A stretch of 37,090 bases of DNA, from assembly GCA_028287975.1 (NCBI GenBank), contig JAQBOP010000386.1, positions 1 through 37,090 of the forward strand, written 5' to 3'. Below the pieces are notes generated by a model, which worked only from the letters and a program-made list of their open reading frames with translations, had not been told where the DNA came from and searched no databases. This stretch comes from Mucilaginibacter sp. Lineage in GTDB: Bacteria; Bacteroidota; Bacteroidia; Sphingobacteriales; Sphingobacteriaceae. This document shows, in pieces, positions 7,560 through 16,699 of the stretch (within the stretch, counting starts at the first letter, position 1; every line of letters starts with the position of its first letter). Both the position numbers and the translations under genes were made by a program.

Positions 7560-8984
7560 TTAATTCATTCCCACATGCCCTTTAACCGAACCAAAGATCT
7601 TTTGCGAATCAAACCCTATACCGCTCTTAAACACGATCTCGGTTTTGCGGATGTTTTTTATGTCGGTGGTAATATCGCCATTAACTAAAACCAGGTCGGC
7701 ATTTTTACCTGCTGCAATGGTTCCTATCTCATTTTGCCGGTTAAGGTAAATGGCGCCATTTAGTGTACAGATCTTTATGGCTTGCTCGGGTGTAAAACCC
7801 GCTTCGGCAAGCAATTCAATTTCGCGGTGGTTAGAATAACCGGCTATAACACGGCCTTCTCCGGTAGGGTCACTGCCGGCTAAAAGTACGCCGCCCATAT
7901 CATAAAATTGTTTTTCCCAAAACAATTCTTGTTTAAATGCCGCGATACCGTTGTCGTCTTTACCTTGTAATGCCTGGCAAAGTTTTTCAAGCGGTTCTCT
8001 TATTTCGGAGATCAATGCGCCGCCTGCATCGCCAGGAAAAGCCTCGCGCCCTGTAATCGGCTCAAATACCGGCAGGGTTGAAGTAATAGCCACGTGTTTA
8101 GTGATAAGATATTGCATCAGATCTTTCATTTTCTGGCTCTTTAAAGGCAGATCCAATAAAGATTGAAATTGGCGGCGGTCGTCTATCTTATCCGGCACTT
8201 TTAAGCTGTCAAAGTCCGAGCTAACAGCAAAGCCGTGCTCCAGATTATCTATGCCCATTTCTGCGGCCTCGTGGTAGGTTACCGCGCCGATATGCCCCGT
8301 CACTTTTAAATTTCTTTTATGCGCTTCGGCTATCACAGCAGCCATGTCTGCACGGGTAGCGTGAACATATATTTTAAATGAGGTGCAGCCGCGGTCAGCC
8401 CAATAGTTCGCGGTCACAGCGGCGTCCTTAGGGCCGTTTATTGTACTTAGCGAAGGAATATCGTAGCCGGGGCCTTCCTCAAAGTAAGGCGCGGTAACAT
8501 CCATATTGGGCCCTAACATCGTTCCTTCGCTTATCATTCTTTTTAAATTCAGATCTGTTTGCGGTTCAATACTGCCGCCGGTCCTGATGGTGGTTGCTCC
8601 TCCGGCCAGGTATAAACGCGGGAATGACCACGGCATTTCCGCGACATTAAAATGTTTGCCGGCCATAACTGTATAAAATAAATGTTCGTGCAGCATCACC
8701 AATCCAGGTATCAGGGTTTTAGCTGTGCCATCGATAATCTGGATCCCGGCAGGTATTTTGACTTTGTTGTAAGGCCCAACCTGCTCAATTTTACCATTAG
8801 CTACAATAACTGTTTCATCAGGCATAGCAGCATTTCCGGTTCCGTCAATAAGTTTGACATGCGTAATTGCAAAAGTCGGGGTATTGATCTTAATATACGC
8901 GGCCACATCAGGCGCGAATTTTTGAGGAAAGCATTTAAGCCCAAGGCATAAAAAAATAACGGCGGGCAGATAAGATTTTTTCAT
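7560..8984 (-). CDS. Exported amidohydrolase (imidazolonepropionase-like metallohydrolase)
   Basis: A signal peptide (about residues 1-20, ending near CFPQ) leads into an amidohydrolase-superfamily barrel. The first metal-binding motif reads MLHEHLF (H-x-H). A Lys in FKIYVH may be the carbamylated bridging residue. Further ligands are the His of VTGHIG and of NLEHGF and the Asp of LLAGSDPTG. The flanking beta-sandwich is seen in VKLIDGTGNAAMPDETVIVANGKIEQVG and KNADLVLVNGDI. The 474 residues are normal for the family. Substrate cannot be inferred; related exported enzymes act on dipeptides or N-acyl amino acids. It converges with the L,D-transpeptidase-like gene. Confidence 0.9.
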   Translation of the reverse strand: MKKSYLPAVIFLCLGLKCFPQKFAPDVAAYIKINTPTFAITHVKLIDGTGNAAMPDETVIVANGKIEQVGPYNKVKIPAGIQIIDGTAKTLIPGLVMLHEHLFYTVMAGKHFNVAEMPWSFPRLYLAGGATTIRTGGSIEPQTDLNLKRMISEGTMLGPNMDVTAPYFEEGPGYDIPSLSTINGPKDAAVTANYWADRGCTSFKIYVHATRADMAAVIAEAHKRNLKVTGHIGAVTYHEAAEMGIDNLEHGFAVSSDFDSLKVPDKIDDRRQFQSLLDLPLKSQKMKDLMQYLITKHVAITSTLPVFEPITGREAFPGDAGGALISEIREPLEKLCQALQGKDDNGIAAFKQELFWEKQFYDMGGVLLAGSDPTGEGRVIAGYSNHREIELLAEAGFTPEQAIKICTLNGAIYLNRQNEIGTIAAGKNADLVLVNGDITTDIKNIRKTEIVFKSGIGFDSQKIFGSVKGHVGMN

Positions 8985-9072
8985 GCTTACAATTTAGTTA
9001 TTTATAAATAATATAATGATAATAACCTAAATGTCAATTTATTGAAAGCCGGTTTTTCATGATGCAACAACG

Positions 9073-9104
9073 CTTGCACTTTACAACTTTATTACGCACC
9101 TTTG
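9073..9104 (+). promoter_or_regulatory. Promoter of the metH leader
   Basis: CTTG (9073-9076), a 20-nt spacer, then CACCTTTG (9097-9104), one base off TAnnTTTG. The expected start, about 9110, coincides with the first base of the riboswitch, which supports both calls. Confidence 0.6.
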
Positions 9105-9109
9105 CATTG

Positions 9110-9217
9110 CTTATAGAGAAAGACGGAGGGATTAGACCCTGCGATGTCTTAGCAACCTGTTACTTAACAAGGTGCTACATTCTACTCGGGCCGCTACAGC
9201 CACCCGGGACAGATAAG
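9110..9217 (+). ncRNA. SAM-I (S-box) riboswitch upstream of metH
   Basis: Closing stem P1 pairs CTTAT (9110-9114) with ATAAG (9213-9217). The conserved core follows in order: AGACGGAGGGA, then GACCCTGCGATGTCTTAGCAACC, then AAGGTGCTACATTC, a GC-rich P4 hairpin (CCCGGG region) and GACAGATAAG. These are the hallmarks of the S-box aptamer, which binds S-adenosylmethionine and represses methionine genes when SAM is plentiful. The expression platform is unclear: GAAAGTC/GACTTTTC can form a hairpin right after P1, but the T run (9254-9262) is offset by about 8 nt. Confidence 0.93.
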
Positions 9218-9263
9218 TGAAAGTCAATACAACACCCGACTTTTCGAAATAAGCTTTTTTTTG

Positions 9264-9352
9264 GGATTACACAGCTTAGATATTGATTGCACAGATTATA
9301 GGTGTAATCATAAAAACAATCAGTGAAATCATCTCAAAATCGGTGAAATCAA
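9264..9352. repeat. GTGAAATC/GATTACAC-type repeat between riboswitch and metH
   Basis: gattacac (9264-9271) is inverted as gtgtaatc about 30 nt later. It is followed by two degenerate copies, cagtgaaatca and cggtgaaatca, running up to the metH start. The element separates the riboswitch from the start codon and leaves no ribosome binding site. Confidence 0.6.
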
Positions 9353-9354
9353 CA

Positions 9355-12300
9355 ATGGATATAAAAGAAGAATTAAAAAAACGCATACTTATTATTGACG
9401 GGGCGATGGGTACCATGATACAACGGTACCAGCTAACCGAAAAGGATTTCCGCGGGGAGCGGTTTAAAGACCATCCGTCAGACCTGCAGGGAAATAATGA
9501 CCTGCTGAACCTGACACGCCCCGATGTGATCAAAGCTATTCATGCCGAATACCTTGATGCCGGCGCGGACATCATCGAAACCAATACATTCAGCACACAG
9601 GTAATTTCATTGGCCGATTACCACATGGAAGAGCTGGCCTATGAAATGAGCTATGAAGGCGCGCGCCTTGCCCGTGAAGTTGCCGACGAATACAATTTAA
9701 AAACACCTAATAAGCCACGTTTTGTAGCCGGCGCTGTCGGCCCTACAAACCGTACCGCGTCGTTATCGCCGGATGTAAACGACCCGGGCTATCGTGCTGT
9801 TACGTTTGATAATCTGGCCGACGCCTATTATGATCAGATCCGCGGTTTGGTTGATGGCGGATCGGACGTGTTGCTGATCGAAACTATTTTTGATACACTC
9901 AATGCCAAAGCAGCCTTATTTGCTGCCGATAGATACGCCAACGAAAGCGGCAAACACTTGCCGATAATGATCTCGGGCACTATTACAGACGCATCAGGTC
10001 GTACCCTTTCGGGACAAACGGTTGAAGCGTTCTGGAACTCGATCCGCCATGCTAATTTACTGTCGGTAGGTTTAAATTGTGCTTTGGGTGCAAGAGAAAT
10101 GCGCCCGCATATCCAGGAACTTTCTGAAAAAGCCAACGTATTTATTTCGGCATACCCTAACGCCGGTTTGCCGAACGAGTTTGGCCAGTATGACGAAACT
10201 GCGCACGAAACCGCGCACCAGGTTGATGATTTTATGAAAGCCGGGCTGGTAAACATTGTAGGCGGTTGTTGTGGCACTACGCCGGACCATATCCAATGTA
10301 TTGCCGAAAAAGCGGCTAAATACCCGGCGCGCCCGATCCCTGAAATTGAACCCTACATGCGTTTAAGCGGACTGGAAGCAGTTACCATTACCCCCGAAAG
10401 CATTTTTGTGAACGTGGGCGAACGTACAAACATTACCGGGTCGCCAAAGTTTTCTAAGCTGATATTGGCCGAGAATTATGAGGAAGCCTTAACCGTAGCA
10501 CGTCAGCAAGTAGAAGGCGGCGCCCAGGTGATTGACATTAACATGGACGAGGGCATGATCGACTCTGAAGCGGTGATGGTCAAGTTCCTGAACCTGGTAG
10601 CATCCGAGCCGGATATTTCAAAACTGCCCATCATGATCGATTCGTCAAAATGGACGGTTATCGAAGCGGGATTAAAATGTATCCAGGGCAAAGGTATCGT
10701 TAACTCCATATCGTTAAAAGAAGGCGAAGAGAAGTTTAAAGAATATGCCCGCAAGATATTAAGCTACGGCGCAGCAGCCGTGGTAATGGCTTTTGACGAA
10801 ACCGGCCAGGCCGATTCATTAGAACGCCGTAAAGAGATTTGCGGACGATCATATAATATCTTGGTTAATGAAGTTGGTTTTCCTCCGCAGGACATTATTT
10901 TCGACCCGAACATTTTAACTGTAGCAACCGGGCTTGAAGAGCATAATAATTACGCGGTTGATTTTATTGAGGCAACCCGCTGGATAAAACAAAACCTGCC
11001 TTATGCCAAGGTAAGCGGTGGCGTAAGTAATATTTCGTTCTCGTTTAGGGGGAATAATGTGGTGCGTGAGGCAATGCACTCGGCATTTTTATACCATGCT
11101 ATTAAGGCAGGTATGGATATGGGCATTGTAAACGCGGGCATGCTTGAAGTTTACCAGGAAATTGATAAGCAATTGCTTGAACTGGTTGAGGATGTATTGC
11201 TAAACCGTCGTGACGATGCCACCGAACGACTGGTTGAATATGCTGATACCGTAAAGAGCAAAGGCAAAGAGATAGTGCGCGACGAAGAATGGCGCAAAGG
11301 GCCGGTTGCCGAGCGTTTATCGCACGCGCTGGTAAAAGGTATCATTGAATATTTGGATGACGACGTAGAGGAAGCCAGGCAGCAATACGCCAAACCGCTT
11401 GAGGTAATTGAAGGCCCGTTAATGGACGGGATGAATATTGTGGGCGATCTGTTTGGCGCAGGAAAGATGTTTTTGCCGCAGGTTGTAAAATCGGCCCGTG
11501 TAATGAAAAAAGCGGTAGCCTATTTATTGCCGTTTATCGAGCTGGAAAAACAACGTGTTATTGATGCCGGCGAAGACTCGAGCGGAAGCCGCTCCAATGC
11601 AGGTAAGGTATTAATGGCAACCGTAAAAGGAGATGTGCATGATATCGGCAAAAATATAGTAGGTGTGGTGTTGGCCTGTAACAACTTCGAGGTGATAGAT
11701 CTTGGGGTGATGGTGCCTGCACAGCGCATTATTGAAGAAGCAAAGAAGCAGGAAGTAGATATCATTGGTTTAAGTGGGTTGATCACACCATCGTTAGACG
11801 AAATGGTGCATTTTGCAAAGGAGATGGAACGCGAAGGCTTTACTATCCCGCTGATTATTGGTGGCGCTACCACATCAAGGATCCATGCCGCGGTTAAGGT
11901 CGCGCCAAATTATTCAGGCGCGGCGATACATGTACTGGATGCTTCAAGAAGTGTTACCGTTTGCAGTAACCTTATGAACAGGGATACCCGCGACAGTTAT
12001 ATCCAGGGCATAAAAGCAGAATACGAAAAGGCCCGTGAAGCCCACGCCAATAAAAAATCAGACAAGCGGTTTGTAACTTTAGAACAAGCCCGTGCAGACA
12101 AGTTTAAGATAGACCTCAATAAGATCGCGCAAAAACCTGCGTTTACCGGTACTAAGGTTTTTGAAGCTTATCCACTGGCCGAGCTTGTTCCATATATCGA
12201 CTGGACACCTTTTTTTCACACCTGGGAACTGCGCGGCAGCTATCCAAAAATATTTGACGATAAGTTTGTGGGTGTTGAGGCTAAGAAATTATATGACGAT

Positions 12301-13041
12301 GCGCAGGTACTACTAAAAGAAATTGTAGACAATAACCTATTACAAGCAAACGGCGTTATCGGTTTCTGGCCGGCAAACGCTGTTGGCGATGATATCGAGT
12401 TGTACACTGATGAAAGCCGCACCCAATTATTATCCCGCATTCATACCTTGCGCCAGCAATCAGAAAAGGTAAAAGGCGAGCCTTATTATGCATTGTCTGA
12501 TTTTGTGGCCGATAAAGAAAGCGGAAAAGCCGATTATTTCGGCGGATTTGCTGTAACCACAGGTATTGGCTGTGATGAGTTGGTTGCCAAATTTGAAAAA
12601 GATTACGACGATTACAATAGCATTATGGCCAAAGCTTTAGCCGATAGGTTAGCCGAAGCCTTTGCCGAAAAAATGCATGAACTGGTGCGTAAAGAATATT
12701 GGGGATATTCAAGCAACGAAGAATTAACGGTTGAAGAACTTGTTAAGGAAGAATACCAGGGTATCCGCCCGGCACCGGGTTATCCGGCTTGCCCTGAGCA
12801 TACCGAGAAGATTACGTTATTTGACTTGCTGAAAGCTGAAGATAACGCGCACATGCACCTGACAGAAAGCCTGGCCATGACACCGGCAGCTTCTGTAAGC
12901 GGGTTCTATTTCGCGCATCCGCAGGCCAGATATTTTGGCTTGAACAAGATCAGCAAAGACCAGATAGAAGATTACGCGCACCGGAAAAACATGTCAGTTG
13001 AAACAGCGGAGCGCTGGTTAGGTCCAAACTTAAATTACTAA
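9355..13041 (+). CDS. metH: Cobalamin-dependent methionine synthase
   Basis: Transfers the methyl group of 5-methyltetrahydrofolate to homocysteine through B12. All four modules are present. Homocysteine domain: GLNCALG near residue 241 and GGCC near 303-304 supply the three zinc Cys. Pterin-binding domain: [11 protein letters not shown] onward. B12 domain: GDVHDIGKN, with the cobalt-ligating His near residue 760. SAM-binding reactivation domain: [15 protein letters not shown] near the C-terminus. From the ATG at 9355 it has 1228 residues, matching E. coli MetH in length and motif positions. The longer ORF-track start at 9283 lies inside a repeat and adds low-complexity sequence. It is controlled by the SAM-I riboswitch; metF follows. 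Confidence 0.97.
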   Translation: MDIKEELKKRILIIDGAMGTMIQRYQLTEKDFRGERFKDHPSDLQGNNDLLNLTRPDVIKAIHAEYLDAGADIIETNTFSTQVISLADYHMEELAYEMSYEGARLAREVADEYNLKTPNKPRFVAGAVGPTNRTASLSPDVNDPGYRAVTFDNLADAYYDQIRGLVDGGSDVLLIETIFDTLNAKAALFAADRYANESGKHLPIMISGTITDASGRTLSGQTVEAFWNSIRHANLLSVGLNCALGAREMRPHIQELSEKANVFISAYPNAGLPNEFGQYDETAHETAHQVDDFMKAGLVNIVGGCCGTTPDHIQCIAEKAAKYPARPIPEIEPYMRLSGLEAVTITPESIFVNVGERTNITGSPKFSKLILAENYEEALTVARQQVEGGAQVIDINMDEGMIDSEAVMVKFLNLVASEPDISKLPIMIDSSKWTVIEAGLKCIQGKGIVNSISLKEGEEKFKEYARKILSYGAAAVVMAFDETGQADSLERRKEICGRSYNILVNEVGFPPQDIIFDPNILTVATGLEEHNNYAVDFIEATRWIKQNLPYAKVSGGVSNISFSFRGNNVVREAMHSAFLYHAIKAGMDMGIVNAGMLEVYQEIDKQLLELVEDVLLNRRDDATERLVEYADTVKSKGKEIVRDEEWRKGPVAERLSHALVKGIIEYLDDDVEEARQQYAKPLEVIEGPLMDGMNIVGDLFGAGKMFLPQVVKSARVMKKAVAYLLPFIELEKQRVIDAGEDSSGSRSNAGKVLMATVKGDVHDIGKNIVGVVLACNNFEVIDLGVMVPAQRIIEEAKKQEVDIIGLSGLITPSLDEMVHFAKEMEREGFTIPLIIGGATTSRIHAAVKVAPNYSGAAIHVLDASRSVTVCSNLMNRDTRDSYIQGIKAEYEKAREAHANKKSDKRFVTLEQARADKFKIDLNKIAQKPAFTGTKVFEAYPLAELVPYIDWTPFFHTWELRGSYPKIFDDKFVGVEAKKLYDDAQVLLKEIVDNNLLQANGVIGFWPANAVGDDIELYTDESRTQLLSRIHTLRQQSEKVKGEPYYALSDFVADKESGKADYFGGFAVTTGIGCDELVAKFEKDYDDYNSIMAKALADRLAEAFAEKMHELVRKEYWGYSSNEELTVEELVKEEYQGIRPAPGYPACPEHTEKITLFDLLKAEDNAHMHLTESLAMTPAASVSGFYFAHPQARYFGLNKISKDQIEDYAHRKNMSVETAERWLGPNLNY

Positions 13042-13074
13042 TCGGTACTGAAGAAGAATAATACAATAAAAAAG

Positions 13075-13172
13075 CGTCATTGCGAGGAACGAAGCAATCT
13101 CTAATGAGACAGGCGGCGAATTAGCAAGACCAAATAGCATGTGCAGAGATTGCTTCGTTCCTCGCAATGACG
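13075..13172. repeat. Perfect 28-bp inverted repeat between metH and metF
   Basis: cgtcattgcgaggaacgaag... (13075-13102) is exactly inverted at 13145-13172, with a 42-nt spacer. This CGTCATTGCGAGG-type palindrome is a widespread bacterial intergenic repeat (general knowledge). It could end or attenuate the metH transcript before metF, or merely be a hairpin within it. A T-rich tail is lacking. Confidence 0.9.
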
Positions 13173-13211
13173 TGGCGGAGAAAGCTCGAAAAATAGTATA
13201 CTTGTCACAAC

Positions 13212-14165
13212 ATGAAGATCACCGAACATATAGCAAACGCCAAAGGTAAACCCCTTTTCTCGTTTGAGTTATTACCACCTATTAAAGGCCAGGGTATCCA
13301 GGGTATTTATAACGCCATTGATCCGTTGATGGAGTTTAAACCACCGTTTATTGACGTTACCTCGTCGCGCGAGGAGCCTGTTTATAAAGAGCATGCCAAC
13401 GGCTTGCTCGAGAAAGTAAGCTACCGCAAGCGCCCGGGCACTGTTGCCCTTTGCGCAGCAATTATGAACAAGTACGGTGTTGATGCCGTACCGCATTTAA
13501 TTTGTGGTGGGTTTACCAGGGAAGAAACAGAATACGCTTTAATAGACCTGCAATTTTTAGGTATCGAAAATGTGCTGGTCCTGCGTGGTGATGCCCGCAA
13601 AACAGAATCGTCTTTTGTGCCTACTCCCGGCGGCCATAACTATGCTACCGATCTGTTAGGACAAGTAACTGATATGAACAAAGGTAAATACCTGCATGAA
13701 GACCATGAGGCTGTAAAATCTGATTTTTGTATCGGCGTTGCCGGTTATCCCGAAAAACATTTTGAAGCCCCTAACCTGAAAACAGATTTTAAATACCTGA
13801 AACAGAAAATAGACAGCGGAGCGGACTTTATTGTTACTCAAATGTTTTACGATAACAGCAAGTATATCGAGTTTGTAAAGAACTGCCGCGATAATGGTAT
13901 TAACGTACCTATTATACCGGGACTTAAACCTATTACTTCATCAAAGCAACTGATCAATTTGCCAAAAATATTCCATATTGATATACCCGATGCCTTAAGT
14001 GATGCGGTGCATGCCTGTAAATCAGAAGCGGATGTAAAAGAAGTGGGTATTGAGTGGATGATCAGCCAGTGTAAAGAATTGATCCAGGCCGGTGCGCCGG
14101 TAATGCACTTTTATACCATGGGTAATCCCGGCCCAACCAAACGGATTGCCGAAGCAATATTTTAG
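13212..14165 (+). CDS. metF: Methylenetetrahydrofolate reductase
   Basis: FAD enzyme that reduces 5,10-methylenetetrahydrofolate to the 5-methyl form used by MetH upstream. The TIM-barrel family signatures are visible: FSFELLPP near the start (the conserved Glu is catalytic), PHLICGGFTREE, NVLVLRGDA, FCIGVAGYPEKH, GADFIVTQMFYD and IPIIPGLKP. The protein has 317 residues with a start at 13212 (MKITEHIANAKGKPLFSFE), in line with the family. It lies 170 nt from metH across a 28-bp palindrome; functionally the two form the methionine methylation step. Confidence 0.96.
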   Translation: MKITEHIANAKGKPLFSFELLPPIKGQGIQGIYNAIDPLMEFKPPFIDVTSSREEPVYKEHANGLLEKVSYRKRPGTVALCAAIMNKYGVDAVPHLICGGFTREETEYALIDLQFLGIENVLVLRGDARKTESSFVPTPGGHNYATDLLGQVTDMNKGKYLHEDHEAVKSDFCIGVAGYPEKHFEAPNLKTDFKYLKQKIDSGADFIVTQMFYDNSKYIEFVKNCRDNGINVPIIPGLKPITSSKQLINLPKIFHIDIPDALSDAVHACKSEADVKEVGIEWMISQCKELIQAGAPVMHFYTMGNPGPTKRIAEAIF

Positions 14166-14180
14166 AAAATCAGTTATTGG

Positions 14181-14260
14181 GGGCTGTCACCCTGATGCCC
14201 TCGAAGGGTGAGCGTAAAGGCCTACGCACATACTTCGACGAGACTCAGTATGACAGCCCT
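14181..14260. repeat. GGGCTGTCACCCTGA-type palindrome between convergent genes
   Basis: gggctgtcaccctga at 14181 mirrors actcagtatgacagccc ending at 14260; inner parts (tcgaaggg, cttcgacga) also pair. It lies between metF and the convergent lipoprotein gene, so it can act as a two-way terminator-like hairpin. The family resembles a common intergenic repeat of many bacteria. Confidence 0.75.
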
Positions 14261-14273
14261 TGCGTTTGCGCCT

Positions 14274-14639
14274 TTACTTTTTATCTGTGTGTTCGTAAAT
14301 CTCAAATTTTACCACTACCGAGTCTTTATTAAAATGAACGATCAGGCTTTTCTTATGAGCCGGCTTTTTACGGTTAAAGTCAAAGCTATTATCCTGGATC
14401 TGGTAGGCAAACTGCAATGAATCGCGCCTTTGCGGGCTACCCAGCGAATCGATCACCTGCCTATAGGTAAGCCCCTTGATATGATGATTTTTCATCAGGT
14501 CGTCTACAATATCATTGCGTAACGGGTAATCAAGGCCATCGCCATAACTCCATTTTTGGCGGTCAAACTTACTGCCATTTAAATGACAGCTCGCTAAGGC
14601 TACCATCAACAACATTAATAAATACGGCTTTTTTATCAT
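14274..14639 (-). CDS. Small lipoprotein, possibly BamE/SmpA-like fold, 121 aa
   Basis: The N-terminus is a lipoprotein signal peptide with lipobox LASC, so the mature protein begins at Cys18. The middle, LTYRQVIDSLGSPQRRDS followed by an aromatic strand FAYQI, recalls the helix-then-strand pattern of SmpA/OmlA (BamE-like) proteins, where a GxP turn follows a short helix. That similarity is weak, and I would not assign the BAM complex on it. The C-terminal strands LIVHFNKDSVVVKFEIYE end in a charged tail. It is monocistronic or read with the hydrolase gene upstream (63 nt gap). Confidence 0.75.
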   Translation of the reverse strand: MIKKPYLLMLLMVALASCHLNGSKFDRQKWSYGDGLDYPLRNDIVDDLMKNHHIKGLTYRQVIDSLGSPQRRDSLQFAYQIQDNSFDFNRKKPAHKKSLIVHFNKDSVVVKFEIYEHTDKK

Positions 14640-14702
14640 CGTGCTAATTTATGTCAAAACTAACAAAGCCTTTGCGATGCTTCGAAATAATTTTAACAAG
14701 CA

Positions 14703-15587
14703 TTATTTCTTATTGATACCCGCTATTACCATCTCCAATTCCTTATTAAATTCGTCAGGCGCTTCTATCATTCCGAAATGCCCTGTGCCTTTGGTATAAA
14801 ACACCTTAAACGGGATCTTTTTGGCTGCCATGTACTTGGTTTCAGTAGGATGCACATCGCTGTTAATAAGGTATAGCTTCTTTTTTGATTGCTGTAGTTT
14901 GGCTACTTCGTTAAAATCATTGCCTTGCTCCATCGCAGCTACGGCTATAGTAGTATCTGCTTTGGCAACATCATTCAATATTCGTTTCTTAATTACAGAT
15001 GATGTTGTCTTTGAGAAAAGCTGCTGGTTAAAATAGGGGATAGCCACGGCTTTAAAATTCTTTTTCATGGCGGCTATTGCTTCGGCAAAGCCTTTTTTAT
15101 CTGCAGGATTTTCAGGAGCGCCAACATTTTTAAAGTTATCAACTCCAACAATGCCAATTACCTTATCCGGGGTATCAATTGCTGCTTGCAATACAATATC
15201 GCCTGACATTGAATGGCCTATTAATATGACTTTGTTAAGATTTAACTCTTTGATAACAGAATCTACATCGCTTGCATATTCCGGCGTTCCCCACTTATCG
15301 CGGTTCTTGCCCGACTCGCCAAAACCCGGCAAATCAATAGCCACCACGCGGTAATGCTTTCCAAAATAAGTGACCTGGTTTGACCAATAACTTTTATTAA
15401 TTGCCCAGCCATGTACAAATAGCAAAGTGGTATCGTTTTTACCGGTATCGGTGTAGGCAATGTTTATGCCGTTGTTGTGTATAACTGTCACGCTATCTGC
15501 CTTGGTTGTTTCGATAGATTTTGAAGTTTGTTTGCATGCGGCAAATGCTAATAACAGGCCGCCTGCCAGGTAAACTATATGCTTCAT
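14703..15587 (-). CDS. Alpha/beta hydrolase lipoprotein
   Basis: A lipoprotein signal peptide (lipobox AFAAC) precedes an alpha/beta hydrolase fold. The oxyanion-hole motif LLFVHGW, the nucleophile elbow GHSMSGD and the region around the catalytic His (GTGHFGMIEAPDEF) are all readable; the acid is probably the Asp in LINSDVHP. At 294 residues it is a standard single-domain hydrolase anchored in the periplasm or outer membrane. Esterase, haloperoxidase-like and lactonase activities are all possible; substrate cannot be assigned. It precedes the small lipoprotein on the same strand. Confidence 0.9.
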   Translation of the reverse strand: MKHIVYLAGGLLLAFAACKQTSKSIETTKADSVTVIHNNGINIAYTDTGKNDTTLLFVHGWAINKSYWSNQVTYFGKHYRVVAIDLPGFGESGKNRDKWGTPEYASDVDSVIKELNLNKVILIGHSMSGDIVLQAAIDTPDKVIGIVGVDNFKNVGAPENPADKKGFAEAIAAMKKNFKAVAIPYFNQQLFSKTTSSVIKKRILNDVAKADTTIAVAAMEQGNDFNEVAKLQQSKKKLYLINSDVHPTETKYMAAKKIPFKVFYTKGTGHFGMIEAPDEFNKELEMVIAGINKK

Positions 15588-15727
15588 AATTAACGGTTTT
15601 AAGAATTAACTATGGCAAATTAGTTTTGTTTGAACAGGTAGGCTAATTAGTATTAAGCTTTTAACTTTATTTAACAAACGCCGCAACCCGCTTAATGGGA
15701 AAGTAACATGTTACTCTAATTATTATT

Positions 15728-15750
15728 CCCCTTTCAGGGGGTTAGGGGGC
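15728..15750. repeat. CCCCTTT..AGGGGG repeat overlapping the 3' end of mqnD
   Basis: cccctttcagggggttaggggg is a half-palindrome typical of a common Bacteroidota intergenic repeat (CCCCCTAACCCCCTGAAAGGGG on the minus strand). It runs through the last codons and the stop codon of mqnD, encoding its SPLTP end. The rest of the gap (15588-15727) shows no other element that I can support. Confidence 0.65.
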
Positions 15751-16612
15751 TAAGAAATATTTCATGTTTCACTTCAGGTATTATTCCCTTCTCCAAAGCC
15801 GTATCAAACAACAATTGAATAGCTTTCCTGCCCTCTTCACCCAAATCGACAGAGTGTTTATTTACATAAAGCTCGATGTGTTTGTACATCACTTCTTCAC
15901 TCATTTCCTGCGCGTGCTGACGGATAAAGTCAAGGCCTGATTTTGGGTTGGCAAAAGCAAACTCGACTGATTTACGCAGTACCCGGTTGAGTTTATGTTG
16001 CACATCCAACGGTAAATTACGATTGGCGACAATACCACCCAGTGGAATAGCGCAGCCGGTTTCCTTTTCCCAGTAATCGCCCAGGTCGATGATCTTTTTC
16101 AGGCCTTTATCCTGGTAGGTAAAGCGGTTTTCATGGATGATGAGGCCCACATCTACCCTACCCTCTAAAACCGCATTCTCAATATCCGAGAATACAAGCT
16201 CTACCTTATTAGCAGCATTAGGGAATGCCAGGCCCAGTAAAAAATTAGCTGTGGTGTATTTACCGGGGATGCCGATTAAAGGATTTCGAATTTCGGATTT
16301 CGAATCTCGAATTTGGCCGCTTTGTAAATCCGAAATTGAAATTTCGAATTTCGAAATTAATAATGGTCCTACGCCAAAGCCAAGTGCACTGCCCGCATCC
16401 AGTAAAACGTATTTATCTACAATGTAGGCGAAAGCGTGGTAGCTTAGTTTGGTGACATCCAGTTCGCCGCGAAAAGCTTTTTGATTAAGCGTTTCCACAT
16501 CATCATAAAATACTTCAAACTCCAGGCCTTCGGTATCAATTTTATGGTGAATTAAGGCATCGAAAATAAAAGTATCATTAGGGCAGGGCGAAAAGCCGAG
16601 GGTTAGTTTCAT
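15734..16612 (-). CDS. mqnD: 1,4-dihydroxy-6-naphthoate synthase (futalosine pathway)
   Basis: Converts cyclic de-hypoxanthine futalosine to 1,4-dihydroxy-6-naphthoate for menaquinone. The periplasmic-binding-protein-like fold shows the family signatures: LGFSPCPNDTFIFDAL at the N-terminus, GELDVTKLSYHAFAY, GFGVGPLLISK, IGIPGKYTTANFLL, GRVDVGLIIHENRFTY and the PLGGIVANR loop. I start at the ATG at 16612 (MKLTLGFSPCPND); the ORF-track start adds 21 residues that derive from a repeat. Two oddities: an in-frame palindromic element between LLISK and IGIPG adds a charged stretch, and the C-terminal SPLTP is encoded by another repeat. It forms a pair with mqnB upstream. Confidence 0.94.
   Translation of the reverse strand: MKLTLGFSPCPNDTFIFDALIHHKIDTEGLEFEVFYDDVETLNQKAFRGELDVTKLSYHAFAYIVDKYVLLDAGSALGFGVGPLLISKFEISISDLQSGQIRDSKSEIRNPLIGIPGKYTTANFLLGLAFPNAANKVELVFSDIENAVLEGRVDVGLIIHENRFTYQDKGLKKIIDLGDYWEKETGCAIPLGGIVANRNLPLDVQHKLNRVLRKSVEFAFANPKSGLDFIRQHAQEMSEEVMYKHIELYVNKHSVDLGEEGRKAIQLLFDTALEKGIIPEVKHEIFLSPLTP
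16281..16358. repeat. Palindromic element inserted in frame inside mqnD
   Basis: Two 33-nt arms of ATTTCGAAATTCG-type units (16282-16314 and 16326-16358) surround an 11-nt loop; by my count 25 of 33 positions pair. The element encodes FEISISDLQSGQIRDSKSEI within MqnD without breaking the frame. It has the same build as the intergenic palindromes around it. Confidence 0.8.
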
Positions 16613-16636
16613 GGTATATGTGTAGCGCGTTTCGTG

Positions 16637-16699
16637 TGATGAGTGGCGGACCGCCCTAAGTAAAATCCTGGTCACCCGTCACCGGTAACTCGCCACTCG
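16637..16699. repeat. GAGTGGCG palindrome between mqnB and mqnD
   Basis: gagtggcg (16641-16648) is inverted as cgccactc (16691-16698), with an inner ggtcacccgtcaccggtaac segment that is itself partly self-complementary. The right arm abuts the mqnB stop codon. It fills most of the gap in this two-gene operon. Confidence 0.65.

Noticed and set aside
9283-9354. 24-residue N-terminal extension of MetH
   Set aside because: Encoded by a GTGAAATC-type repeat and rich in Ile/Lys/Ser; MetH alignments begin with the [20 protein letters not shown] region.
16613-16675. 21-residue extension of MqnD
   Set aside because: Comes partly from the GAGTGGCG repeat; the family begins at MKLTLGFSPCPND.
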